DNA from: Vibrio quintilis
GTDB lineage: Bacteria > Pseudomonadota > Gammaproteobacteria > Enterobacterales > Vibrionaceae
NCBI RefSeq assembly: GCF_024529975.1
Contig: NZ_AP024897.1
Location: forward strand, 186,001-250,000
Length of the DNA: 64,000 nt
Reading direction: 5' to 3'
Both the position numbers and the translations under genes were made by a program. A model generated the notes under the pieces. The model worked only from the letters and a program-made list of their open reading frames with translations. It searched no databases and was not told the DNA's origin. Positions 1 to 8,781 of the stretch are shown one piece after another; position 1 is the stretch's first letter, and every line of letters starts with the position of its first letter.

Positions 1-938
1 TCACCGACATAAAAATGCAGCCCGGCCTGAAGCCGTGGCTGGTCACTTTTGCCGGTCGCGGTGTGATATTCCCGCCGCAGGGCATCGAGGCGGATTTGGG
101 TATACGCTTTGCCGTTGCCGTCGTCTTTAAACCGGCCAGGGTGATCGAAGTATTCATAGGTTTCCAGCTGGTTGATGTTCACCGCTTCTGCAGTCTGCTT
201 AAAGCTGTAGCCGGGCTTTTTAAAGCTGTAATCCTGCATCTGAATCTTGTTGGATTCAGACTGATAATGCTCAGACAGCGACGAGATATAAGGTAAGTCG
301 CTGCTGCCACCGGAAAGGTTGTTATACAGCACCGGCTCATCACGGGTCGGGAAGCCTTCCGGATCATCGGTCAGCAGCAGGATATGTTTGTCCGCCTGAT
401 GGATAAAGGTGTACATGATCCCTTCTTCAGCTGCCAGCCGGTGGAAGAATTCCAGATCACTCTCGCGGTACTGAACGCAGAATTCACGTTTAGCGCAGGT
501 ACGTTTGATGCCATCAATGTAGTCATTGATTTCCATCTCTTTCATCAGAATCGAGAGGATTTCCGGCACGGTTAAATCCTGAAAACTGCGGCTGTTGCGA
601 CGCAGTGCTAAGCGCTCTAAAGACGGCACCAGCGTCAGGGAATAGAACGAGTGATGATGGCCGGTATCGCCCCGGCTGAAGTTACGGATAATACCGTGCA
701 CCCGCTGGAGCACAAAACCATCGCGGATCACTTCCAGCAACGCGGTGTGGTCCACCATCTGCACCGCCGTCAGCCCCGCGCTGCGGCTGGCAATATTGAT
801 ATGATAACGATACCCGTACACCGGATTACCCAGTCCGTCTGCTCCGGCAGAAATGGCATCGGTGCCCTGAAAATCACGCACGACCAGCGTGTCATCTTCC
901 ACCCCGTCGATGGTAAGACGAAAACCTAACCCAGACAT
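1..938 (-). CDS. vgrG: Type VI secretion tip protein VgrG (N-terminal part, runs off the window)
   Basis: VgrG trimers form the spike of the type VI secretion needle and carry effectors into target cells. Only the first 312 codons are inside the window. The ATG is at 936-938 (minus strand) and the frame stays open to base 1. Seen: an N-terminal beta-domain, then YRESDLEFFHRLAAEEGI at about residues 160-180, which is the usual VgrG gp27-like signature. It is followed by a YEYFDHPGRF stretch near residue 275, matching the family's YEYPGRY-type motif. The gp5-like needle and any C-terminal effector extension lie outside. The other type VI genes here (orphan Hcp and effector at 12.8-14.7 kb) are not adjacent. 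Family assignment is firm; which effector it delivers cannot be read here. Confidence 0.93.
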   Translation of the reverse strand, partial: MSGLGFRLTIDGVEDDTLVVRDFQGTDAISAGADGLGNPVYGYRYHINIASRSAGLTAVQMVDHTALLEVIRDGFVLQRVHGIIRNFSRGDTGHHHSFYSLTLVPSLERLALRRNSRSFQDLTVPEILSILMKEMEINDYIDGIKRTCAKREFCVQYRESDLEFFHRLAAEEGIMYTFIHQADKHILLLTDDPEGFPTRDEPVLYNNLSGGSSDLPYISSLSEHYQSESNKIQMQDYSFKKPGYSFKQTAEAVNINQLETYEYFDHPGRFKDDGNGKAYTQIRLDALRREYHTATGKSDQPRLQAGLHFYVG

Positions 939-1154
939 AATTGATGATCTTTTTGTGCTTAAAGTTGAATAAAGATTATACGTATTTGAGATAAGTGTTC
1001 ACTTAATTTTATATAACGCCCATAGATTAACGACAAAAGTGGAAGGGGATTAACAGTTTGATTTTGTGAGTAATCACCAACTGAAAATCGCGTTTCTGCT
1101 GCTTCGTTATTCTGCCGGGCAGGTGAACCGGCCGCTTTTCTGGTCCCAAATGCA

Positions 1155-1349
1155 TTACAGCCCGGAGACTGAGTCTTCCAGTGCTTTGGCGCGAATGGCA
1201 TGCGCAGTGATCAGGCTGTTGATATAGCTTTGAAACTGATCCATCTGGTGCGGGTTCATATCTTTCTCTTTCATCTTTTCCTGAAATTCCAGCAGTAATT
1301 CACGGGCTCTTTGTGCCAGTTCCGGATCGTAAGGGATGGTTTCGAACAT
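1155..1349 (-). CDS. Small hypothetical protein upstream of vgrG
   Basis: A 64-residue ORF, acidic, rich in Glu/Gln/Leu and predicted mostly helical. It has no signal peptide or membrane segment. I do not recognise a family. The start at 1349 (MFETIPYDPE) is preferred over the in-frame ATG at 1370 because a GAGG Shine-Dalgarno sequence lies about 7 bases upstream of it. The gene points the same way as vgrG with a 216-bp gap, so co-transcription is possible but not shown. The gap (939-1154) holds no other gene that I can see. Confidence 0.55.
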   Translation of the reverse strand: MFETIPYDPELAQRARELLLEFQEKMKEKDMNPHQMDQFQSYINSLITAHAIRAKALEDSVSGL

Positions 1350-1491
1350 AGTGATGCCTCGTCGCAACATGTTGAATGATTTGAGTGTTCACCGTTATTC
1401 CGGTGTTTGAAGTGAGGTCAGATTAATTGATTTTTTCAGCGGAAAAGTATGAAAAAAGTATGGTTTTCTGTGAGGGTCGTCATACTGTTAT

Positions 1492-1535
1492 CCCCAAATC
1501 ATCTGAACTACATGCATCTTCAGATGATTTGGAGA
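1492..1535. repeat. Dispersed palindromic repeat, copy A (diverged)
   Basis: Inverted repeat with arms ccaaatcatctgaa and ttcagatgatttgg around a loop containing atgcatc. It resembles the better conserved copies elsewhere in the window (17466, 23315, 54563) but lacks the outer tatac/gtata ends. It may act as a terminator-like hairpin between two minus-strand genes. Confidence 0.5.
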
Positions 1536-1588
1536 TATTGGCTTTATTATTTGTTCTTGGGTGTGACTGACGAAGCCGGTTAATTGGC

Positions 1589-2065
1589 TTACTGCTTTTT
1601 GATCTTTAACCAGCGCTGATGAAAAAAAGCGGGTTTTCTTTTGACCGGATATTTGTCCGGCAGCAAAAAATATTCAGGTTTGGGTAAAACAGACAGTGTC
1701 CAGCGTTCATCATGATCAAAGAAAGAAAACTGCATGGACCCGGAGCCGGTCATCACTAAGTTTTGCAGCATACCTTCTGCATAGACTGCGGAAAGTTCCA
1801 ATGTTTCGACAAGCTGTAAATCATGATCAAGATAGTAGATATACAGTGCCTCTTCAAAAGGGCTGCCTTCGGTGACAAATAGCAGGAAATGATTACCTGC
1901 GGCAAATTGTGCTTCTAATACTTTGCCGGGTAATTCGACGTTTTGTTGCGATTGCTGATTTTTCAGCTGTATCACGGGTGTCTGGTCCGGCGCTTCTTTG
2001 ATATCACAGACCTGAAACGTTGTGATTGGGTTGATAGTCTTCAGAATAATCCCTTTGTCTGTCAA
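1589..2065 (-). CDS. Hypothetical protein, possibly 5'-frameshifted
   Basis: About 158 residues, beta-rich in appearance, with no signal peptide or transmembrane segment; family not recognised. The open frame begins at a TTG (2063-2065) with no ribosome binding site. An ATG at 2106-2108 lies in another frame. If one T of the 5-T run at 2089-2093 (plus strand) were absent, that ATG would read straight into this frame and add about 14 residues (MTQFTKTDGHSSCLL...). A one-base indel, natural or from sequencing, is therefore plausible. No partner gene is apparent. Confidence 0.5.
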   Translation of the reverse strand: MTDKGIILKTINPITTFQVCDIKEAPDQTPVIQLKNQQSQQNVELPGKVLEAQFAAGNHFLLFVTEGSPFEEALYIYYLDHDLQLVETLELSAVYAEGMLQNLVMTGSGSMQFSFFDHDERWTLSVLPKPEYFLLPDKYPVKRKPAFFHQRWLKIKKQ

Positions 2066-2191
2066 AAGGCATGAGGAGTGCCCATCGGTTTTTCGTGAAC
2101 TGAGTCATACCGCTTTTATGGTGGACATGATTTGATTATCCACTGGACCTGACGATTGATGCAAGCCATCAACACTTTCGGAGAAGTCTTC

Positions 2192-2656
2192 GTGGATGTT
2201 CATGATAAAGCCACCCGTTCAAAGAATATGAAAGCGATTAAAAACCGGGATACCAAACCGGAAGTGAAAATCCGCAGCCTGCTGCACCGCAATGGTTTCC
2301 GTTTTCGTATTGCCCCGAAAACCCTGCCGGGCAAGCCGGATATCTGGATGAAGAAATGGAATACGGCTATCTTTATTCATGGCTGTTTCTGGCATATGCA
2401 TGATTGTGACTTCTTTCATTTACCCGCAACCCGGACAGAATTCTGGCGGGAAAAGCTGGGTGGAAACAAACTCAGGGATCAAAAACATGTCGAGGCTCTG
2501 AAAGCTCAGGGAATCCGGGTGCTGGTAATTTGGGAATGCGCCTTACGCGGCAAAGGAAAGCTGAGTGAAGCTATGTTGCTGATACTGATTAAAACCTGGC
2601 TGCTGAGCGGGCAGAAGAGCGGGGTGATTGGAAGTGATGGGTTGCGGGTTGATTGA
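2192..2656 (+). CDS. vsr: Very short patch repair endonuclease Vsr
   Basis: Vsr nicks 5' of T in T:G mismatches that arise by deamination of 5-methylcytosine at Dcm sites, and so starts their repair. Seen: 154 residues beginning DVHDKATRSKNMKAI, almost the E. coli Vsr N-terminus. GKPDI supplies the catalytic Asp at about residue 50, HGCFWHMHDC holds the conserved His/Trp/His residues, and PATRTEFWREK and VIWECALRG follow. The GTG at 2192 is chosen because GGAGA lies 7 bases upstream and the protein then starts where E. coli Vsr does; an in-frame ATG at 2156 would add 12 residues. It sits 111 bp upstream of a cytosine methyltransferase gene, the classic pairing. Confidence 0.93.
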   Translation: MDVHDKATRSKNMKAIKNRDTKPEVKIRSLLHRNGFRFRIAPKTLPGKPDIWMKKWNTAIFIHGCFWHMHDCDFFHLPATRTEFWREKLGGNKLRDQKHVEALKAQGIRVLVIWECALRGKGKLSEAMLLILIKTWLLSGQKSGVIGSDGLRVD

Positions 2657-2767
2657 TATTCACAGATACCAATCGCAATAATTGTAATCATTTAATATAA
2701 ATTGATTGCCTGATAACAACATCCGGGTATGATTAGCGGTTATTCTGAATAGGTTATTGCATTTAAG

Positions 2768-4309
2768 ATGAAAAATGGTCGAATTCTCGTTTTGGATTTA
2801 TTTGCGGGCCCGGGAGGGCTTGGGGAAGGGTTTGCCTCATGCATTAGTCCTGATGGGAATCATCCATTCAAAATCGGGGTTTCAGTCGAAAAAGATCCCG
2901 GAGCTCATAAGACATTAACGACCCGTGCTTTTTTCCGGCAAATCAGAAATGATGAGCAAGGTCTTAAAGATTATTACTGCTATGTTCGCGGAAAGCTTAC
3001 CCGGGAAGAACTATTTAATATCTATCCGGAACAGGCAAAGAATGCTGTAGAAGAAACACTTTCTGGTCCAAAGACTTTGGGTGAAGAAAATGATGTGATT
3101 CATCAGCGAATCCGTGAGTTGAAAGAAAATCATCGTGGCCCGGTTGTGTTGATTGGCGGGCCACCCTGTCAGGCGTATTCTCTGGCTGGGAGATCCCGGA
3201 ATGCTGGTAATGCAAATTACAAAGCTGAAGAAGATCACCGTCATTTTCTTTATAAGGAATATCTGGAGGTTCTCGCTCTGGCTGAACCTGAAATATTTGT
3301 AATGGAAAATGTCCGGGGTATCTTGTCTGCAAAGGTGGGAGGAAAATATATTTTCCCGCAGATTTTAGATGATTTACGTCAACCGGGCGTAATGACTGAA
3401 TCTCCGTGTGGACATAAATATCGTATTTATTCATTGGTTGAAAACACTCAAGATTTACTGGGAGACTATGCCGATACATCTGATTTTCTGATTAAGGCTG
3501 AAGACTATGGTGTGCCACAGGCGCGCCACCGGGTTATTTTGCTTGGGGTCCGGGATGATATTCAGGCAAGGCCGGAAACACTTCAAAAAGCACCAGCCCC
3601 GCTTACTGTAGGGCAGGCTATCGGGGATTTACCTTTACTGCGTAGTGGTTTTTCTAAAAGACAAGATGAACCATCATCCTGGGAAGGTGTTATCACTCAA
3701 CATGCTGAAAGACTGAAAACTATTCTGGGATTTCGCTTTACTGATGAACAAATAGCCCGGTTAGATCTGACACCCCATCAGAATTTACCCCGCTCTGCTC
3801 ACCGTTTTACCAACAAAAGATCCCGGGCTAAACTTCCCGATTCACTTGCTCAATGGTTGTTTGATGAGCAGTTAGATTTTGTCGCAAACCATGAAACCCG
3901 TGGTCATATTGAACCTGATTTGCTGCGTTATGCCTTTTGTGCGGCATTTACATCGCTTGAAGGGCGTTCCCCCAAATCTGTAGACTTTCCTGAATCTTTA
4001 GCGCCAGAACATGCGAACTGGCATACCGGTAAACATGCAGACCGGTTCCGTACACAGTATCGGGACAGATATTCTACCACTGTCACCAGTCACATCTCGA
4101 AAGACGGTCATTATTTTATTCATTACGACCCTAAGCAATGTCGCAGCTTAACCGTTCGTGAAGCTGCCAGATTGCAGACTTTTCCTGATAATTATCTGTT
4201 TGAAGGTAACAGAACCCAGCAGTATGTGCAGGTTGGAAATGCTGTGCCGCCGTTTTTGGCACAGCAGATTGGGAAGGTGGTGATGGGTTTGCTTAATCGA
4301 AACGGATAA
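2768..4309 (+). CDS. dcm: DNA (cytosine-5-)-methyltransferase, Dcm type
   Basis: Transfers a methyl group from S-adenosylmethionine to C5 of cytosine in a specific DNA site. The C5-methylase motifs appear in order: I (LDLFAGPGG, residues 9-17), IV with the catalytic Cys134 in GGPPCQAYS, VI MENV (about 179-182), VIII QARHRV (about 251-256), IX LTVREAARLQTFPD and X QVGNAVPPF near the C-terminus. At 513 residues it is longer than a minimal enzyme, with about 90 residues between motifs I and IV. It follows vsr, and its 3' end overlaps the convergent receiver-domain gene by 17 bp. The sequence gives no recognition site. It is probably the modification enzyme of the surrounding defence island. Confidence 0.93.
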   Translation: MKNGRILVLDLFAGPGGLGEGFASCISPDGNHPFKIGVSVEKDPGAHKTLTTRAFFRQIRNDEQGLKDYYCYVRGKLTREELFNIYPEQAKNAVEETLSGPKTLGEENDVIHQRIRELKENHRGPVVLIGGPPCQAYSLAGRSRNAGNANYKAEEDHRHFLYKEYLEVLALAEPEIFVMENVRGILSAKVGGKYIFPQILDDLRQPGVMTESPCGHKYRIYSLVENTQDLLGDYADTSDFLIKAEDYGVPQARHRVILLGVRDDIQARPETLQKAPAPLTVGQAIGDLPLLRSGFSKRQDEPSSWEGVITQHAERLKTILGFRFTDEQIARLDLTPHQNLPRSAHRFTNKRSRAKLPDSLAQWLFDEQLDFVANHETRGHIEPDLLRYAFCAAFTSLEGRSPKSVDFPESLAPEHANWHTGKHADRFRTQYRDRYSTTVTSHISKDGHYFIHYDPKQCRSLTVREAARLQTFPDNYLFEGNRTQQYVQVGNAVPPFLAQQIGKVVMGLLNRNG

Positions 4310-5669
4310 TCCCTGGACGAGCGGAATGCTGAGAGGCTTTATAACTAATATCAGATAAAATTTGGTCTTTCAGCCTAAACACAGGATCCCCCAGCCATTT
4401 ATTAGAATCTGGGATCGCTCCTACTTGATACATGAAACTTATTTTTACAATATACTCTTCATCACTTACGACTACATTAGGTAACCGATAGACTCCAGCA
4501 TGTGCAGTATCGCTCTTGCCTCCTCTGAAGTATGTGAAATCTTCGTATTTTTTAGGGATCATAGCGGACAAAAAGAACCTGTTAAGTTTTGTTTTTCGTT
4601 GTGCTTGATCACATTCCGCTGAAAGTTCTATAAAACCGAGCCTCGTAGCTGCGTGAGCTTTTCTTCTTGATTCTTTTGTACCTTGTGAACTATCCAAAAA
4701 CTCTTCATTTAATAGTGTTTTAATATTTCGACCGAGGTTGTTCTTAATTTTTTTCTCGTATAATTCGTTACTAAAATAATTTTTATCAGCTTCGATCCAT
4801 GTGCCTCGTTTGTTTTTAGGGGCGTCTCTGAGAAGTTCTTCGATATGATAGAAAGAGTTGAGTTGGGCTTTAACATCTCTATAGGATTCTTGAGCTAATC
4901 GTTCTCCAATTCCATTTGCTGCCTTAAGCCATACTGAACGATCAATTTTCTCGTACATTGACTGTATGTGATCATGTAGTACTGGTTCTAAACCGAGTTC
5001 AATCGCAACCTCTGGCTCATCTTTCGCATTTTTCACACCTAATGTTTCGTTTCCAATTGCTGCCAGCATGGTTTGTAACTTTTTGCTTGTTGTTTCTTGG
5101 AAACGACTAAGAGTTGTCTTCTCAGCAGGCCTAGCCAACTGGAAGAGAGAATCTGTCGTTGCTTGTGCAGCCGTCGCTACTCTGTTTTCCCATGAATACA
5201 GAGCATGGAATACAGGGTCTTTAGTAAATAGCTCTTTCACACTCTCCGTTAGTTCATTTGGTTGATTCATAAACCGTGCTTTATCCAACACTCCCCAATC
5301 CAACGGATATGGGATATCGGAATATCGTTTTGAAATTAACTCCATGACTTCTCGTACTTTCCCTGCATTTCGGGACCAGAAATATAGAATATATGGTCCG
5401 TCAACTGCTATTTTTTTGAGTACTTCAGCAATCGGGGCAACCAATTGGACTGGGTTGATCTGTTGTTCTTGAAGATTAAGATCTGTAATAATCACACGAG
5501 GTTTGATCATGTTTAAATTAACATGCTTAATTCCCGAAGGGTTATCGGGCTCATTATTTTGATAATGTATTGGGAAACAAGGATAGCCAGCACGAATAAA
5601 GCTATCTTGAATAGTTTCTAAATCATCTTTTTTATCGTCTATTAGAACGATACCGGGTAAGGTCTTCAT
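4293..5669 (-). CDS. Receiver-domain (response-regulator-like) protein, defence-island partner of the GHKL ATPase
   Basis: 458 residues. The first 130 read as a CheY-like receiver: acidic pair D11-D12, predicted phospho-acceptor D63 in VIITDLNL, S99 after a hydrophobic beta-strand (YILYFWS) and K130. These are the canonical positions. The remaining ~320 residues match no output domain I know: mostly helical, with a beta-rich C-terminus. No helix-turn-helix or nuclease motif is visible. The start lies 4 bp after the stop of the upstream GHKL gene, which indicates translational coupling in one minus-strand operon (nuclease - GHKL - receiver). I infer that it receives phosphate from the histidine-kinase half of that neighbour. 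What the C-terminal part does is unknown. Confidence 0.75.
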   Translation of the reverse strand: MKTLPGIVLIDDKKDDLETIQDSFIRAGYPCFPIHYQNNEPDNPSGIKHVNLNMIKPRVIITDLNLQEQQINPVQLVAPIAEVLKKIAVDGPYILYFWSRNAGKVREVMELISKRYSDIPYPLDWGVLDKARFMNQPNELTESVKELFTKDPVFHALYSWENRVATAAQATTDSLFQLARPAEKTTLSRFQETTSKKLQTMLAAIGNETLGVKNAKDEPEVAIELGLEPVLHDHIQSMYEKIDRSVWLKAANGIGERLAQESYRDVKAQLNSFYHIEELLRDAPKNKRGTWIEADKNYFSNELYEKKIKNNLGRNIKTLLNEEFLDSSQGTKESRRKAHAATRLGFIELSAECDQAQRKTKLNRFFLSAMIPKKYEDFTYFRGGKSDTAHAGVYRLPNVVVSDEEYIVKISFMYQVGAIPDSNKWLGDPVFRLKDQILSDISYKASQHSARPGIIRFD

Positions 5670-5673
5670 TTAA

Positions 5674-7827
5674 TTAGTTCCTAGCAAAGATCATCACTAC
5701 AGCGGCACCCTGATATGCCTCTGGCAGGTCGAGGTCTTCCGGATCACATATTTGCAGCCGACCTCCGATGGTTTCCATCACTTTATCTGAATAGTACAAC
5801 CCGACGCCCATACCTCCGGGGCGGGATGTTTTGAACGGTTGAATCGCTTCTTCTGCAGTTAGACTAAATCCAGGGCCGTTGTCCATAACAATTAGTGCAG
5901 GACCTTCTTTAAACCAATTTGGAAGGCTATCGATGCGTATAGCTGGCTGAAAACTGTCGCCTTCTATTTCAGATTTTAATTTAGTCCAATGAATCGAATT
6001 ATCTATAAGATTACTTAAAGTTGCTTGTAGGAGTCCGTATGGTGCAGTAATTTTGAACGACTCTGATTCACCACTGTTTATTGGGCACGAAATAGCTACA
6101 TTATGATGCATAAATCTATGTTGGTTTAGCTGAATTATTTTCTGCGTGAGAGCTTTGATATCGAATGTCTTTTGCTCATTTCGACGTAACAGAGGGGCGA
6201 AACCTTCTAATAATTCAGCAAGATGTTCTGCCCGTTTTAAAAGTGTATCGTAGTCATCTGATTTTCTAATCGACTCATTAAGATCATCAACTCCTCGTTC
6301 TACTTCATGGAAGATCACTGCCAGGTTAATTCCAGCGATACCAGAGCTAAGTGTTACTTCACGCATCTGGTAATAGTCAGATTCAATCTGAGCAACTTTA
6401 TTGCTCATCTCTTCTTCAAGACCGTGTTTTTTTATTGATTTTTTTACATCATCAATGCTTTCAGCAAATCTTGTTGTCGCGGGAGAAGCGTCTTTGATAT
6501 CTCCTTTTAAGTATTCGTCGAGAGCTTCACGATCTTCTCTGTGTTTTATGTGAAAGTCTTCAATGACACTGGCAACAATCCATCGATAACGTTTATACGT
6601 GTCATTGTCATCGAAGCCTTCCCTGTTGGTTTTCTCTTTCAAACCGGAACTCGTTTCTAAATTGAGGTCAATTCCACCAATGACCATCCCAGTATCAATT
6701 TTTTTCCCAGGCATATTTATTCGACCAGCATTTAATCCCAACCAGTCATCTTTACCCTCACCATAGTTGAATACTCGAATTCCATCACGATAGACGCGAA
6801 CGCCGGACTGTTCTTTTAAATATTCTTTTATTAGCTGAGGAGAGCCTACGGCACTCAGAATCGCTGGGGTTTTCATGAAAATATAGAATGTCCCAGAAAT
6901 TGGTCCAATACCTTCCAAATCTGCTGACTTGAGTAAAAGGGATTCTCTGACATCCTTGTCTCGGGCAAGTTCTTCCTCTTTACTCGGTTCCAGCAATTCA
7001 AGTGGGTCATCGTCTTGTTCACAAGATGAGACTGCCAGTTCCTTGAACGTTTGTGGGGGATTAAATGAGTAGTTAGAAGAGAATTTACCATCTTCGTCAA
7101 TGATGAAGTCATATGTCCACAAAGCCTTATCAAGTATGTCCTGAGCTTCTAGCAGATCCGCAAGATCTTTCTCCCGCTTAGGAACCGATAAGTTGACATT
7201 AAAGTCTGATACTGTTTTGAAAGGCGAAATCAGACTTGTTAACAGGCGTTTAAGGCGCCTTAAGTCACCACGAGTCCAGTGAGTGTTATTCAAAGCGCCA
7301 ATTTCAATTCTGGTCCCTGTTTCATATTCGAAAAATTCTGGTTTTTCAAGAGGAGTGATAGTTACACGCGTGTCTTCGATATATTCTGCATCTTCAATTA
7401 ACTTGGGCCAGTTAATCGTGATTTTATACTCTTGAGAGTTTTCAGCTTTGGTGTTAATTGTAAGTTGCTTTCCTAATTTGTGGACTGCCAGCCGACCAAC
7501 ACCTTTTTCTCCAAGAGGAAGGCGGCTGAGTGGAGGGGGCGTTCTGACTTTATTTTCACTACGTTTGCTGTTGGTCCCGATTTCCATCCATTTGTTCAGT
7601 ATATCGTTCTCGGTCATACCAAATCCGCAATGATCCCAGATAATAATGTTAGGATTCCCACACTCTAAATTTAATGTGACGTCCACACTTGTGGCATTTG
7701 CATCATATGCATTTTTTACCAGCTCAAAAACGGCTAACCGATCATCACCTATTAGTTCATCACCAAGAAGCTTAAGAAGGTGAGCATTCGCTCGAAATGG
7801 CTTAATCAAAGGCTTATTCGTTTCCAT
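5674..7827 (-). CDS. GHKL ATPase with N-terminal Hsp90/MORC-like module and C-terminal histidine-kinase-like module
   Basis: About 717 residues with two Bergerat-fold ATPase modules. N-terminal: N-box ELVKNAYDANA (about 35-45), WDHCGFGM (about 64-71) and LGEKGVGRLA (about 105-114), followed by an S5-like region with YRDGIRVFNYGEG (about 346-358). C-terminal: N-box LSNLIDNSIHW (about 604-614), MDNGPGF (about 648-654) and GGMGVGLY (about 671-678). Before the second module, AVIFHEVERGVDDL carries an H-E pair (His507) resembling the phospho-accepting H-box of histidine kinases. ATG 7827 is used; a GTG at 7833 is 4-5 bases from GGAG and is equally possible. It is part of an operon with the nuclease (upstream) and the receiver protein. 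Similar GHKL (MORC/paraMORC-like) proteins are known from restriction-modification neighbourhoods. The signalling role is inferred. Confidence 0.8.
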   Translation of the reverse strand: METNKPLIKPFRANAHLLKLLGDELIGDDRLAVFELVKNAYDANATSVDVTLNLECGNPNIIIWDHCGFGMTENDILNKWMEIGTNSKRSENKVRTPPPLSRLPLGEKGVGRLAVHKLGKQLTINTKAENSQEYKITINWPKLIEDAEYIEDTRVTITPLEKPEFFEYETGTRIEIGALNNTHWTRGDLRRLKRLLTSLISPFKTVSDFNVNLSVPKREKDLADLLEAQDILDKALWTYDFIIDEDGKFSSNYSFNPPQTFKELAVSSCEQDDDPLELLEPSKEEELARDKDVRESLLLKSADLEGIGPISGTFYIFMKTPAILSAVGSPQLIKEYLKEQSGVRVYRDGIRVFNYGEGKDDWLGLNAGRINMPGKKIDTGMVIGGIDLNLETSSGLKEKTNREGFDDNDTYKRYRWIVASVIEDFHIKHREDREALDEYLKGDIKDASPATTRFAESIDDVKKSIKKHGLEEEMSNKVAQIESDYYQMREVTLSSGIAGINLAVIFHEVERGVDDLNESIRKSDDYDTLLKRAEHLAELLEGFAPLLRRNEQKTFDIKALTQKIIQLNQHRFMHHNVAISCPINSGESESFKITAPYGLLQATLSNLIDNSIHWTKLKSEIEGDSFQPAIRIDSLPNWFKEGPALIVMDNGPGFSLTAEEAIQPFKTSRPGGMGVGLYYSDKVMETIGGRLQICDPEDLDLPEAYQGAAVVMIFARN

Positions 7828-7903
7828 GATCACTTAGCTCCAATTTGCAATTTATAAATTTATTAAAACAGACAGGTTGATACTTATACTTGTTTATCCA
7901 CTT

Positions 7904-8204
7904 TCAAGATTCAGGGAAGTATTTTCGTCTAATGTGTGGTCTTCTTGATAAAAAGTTCTCAATTTCCATTTGAGACCAGTTAGTTACCTGAATATCCCTT
8001 TTCCCACAGATATCATCAAGTTTATCGTATAAGCTGGCATCAATAACTTGGTTTGTCATAAACCCATAGCCTTGCGGTGAGTATTGTTCAAGGACATCAG
8101 CTGTAACACCTGAATTTGTTGTGTTTAGAGATTTACTTTTTTTCAATAGCTTACATTGAAAAATAAATTTCTTTGGTTTTTGATTATGTAACTCATTAGT
8201 GTAT
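7904..8204 (-). pseudogene. Mrr-like nuclease, 3' part, cut off by the group II intron
   Basis: C-terminal 100 codons of the gene whose 5' part is at 10365-11569. Joining base 10365 directly to 8204 continues the frame (split codon GT|A) with YTNELHNQKPKKFIFQCK. The QCK is the third element of the PD-(D/E)XK active site, in the spacing expected after the DGGRDIVV strand on the other side of the intron. The rest (TNQVIDASLYDKLDDIC, VTNWSQMEIENFLSRR) resembles C-termini of Mrr-like restriction nucleases. As it stands this piece has no start codon with a ribosome binding site. The downstream GHKL gene begins 76 bp further on. Confidence 0.8.
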
Positions 8205-8781
8205 GTGCGACCTGAAGTCGTATGAAGCGTTGTTCACCGCTTTATGAGTGAACCGTCTGTATCACCAGATGAACCTACGAGCCTGAATAAAGCAGCGGCT
8301 CGGACAATGTAACGAAACTTGGCCGTTGGGCTGAGTGGGAACAGAATCGTGAGAGGACGTTTCTCCTGAAAACCACAATTCGGGTAAGTGCTAGGTAGTC
8401 AGTATGATGAACGTATGTGAATCCATTCAAGGTGCGTTATATGATGAAGCAGCGGAAGTGGTTAATACGCTGTGGCCAAAAGGCAATGAGAGTTGGAAAG
8501 AGGTTGGACAGTACTCTTTCGTGGTCACTGCACTCTCCGCACTATAGTGGGCATCTAACCTGACATTTTACGTAACATACGGAACAGGGTAAGCCTGTAT
8601 CACTCCCTTTGGGAAAGCCTTTGTGGCCGATAGTGATGCAGGTATAGGAGGTCGGAAAAAGCGAAAGCTACATTGTAATGATGCAGATACAGACTTATGT
8701 CTGATCACGAAAGTGAGCCCACTTCCGACTGGTCTCCCATTGCGAGAGAATTTGAAGAACTTTATTCAAGGAGGAAAGCAA

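Noticed and set aside
384..929. Plus-strand open frames over the first kilobase
   Set aside because: They are antisense to a clear VgrG coding sequence that runs off the window on the minus strand.
8623..8781. N-terminal extension of the intron-encoded protein from a GTG
   Set aside because: It lies in the intron RNA upstream of an ideal ribosome binding site; the ATG at 8782 is the usual start position for such proteins.
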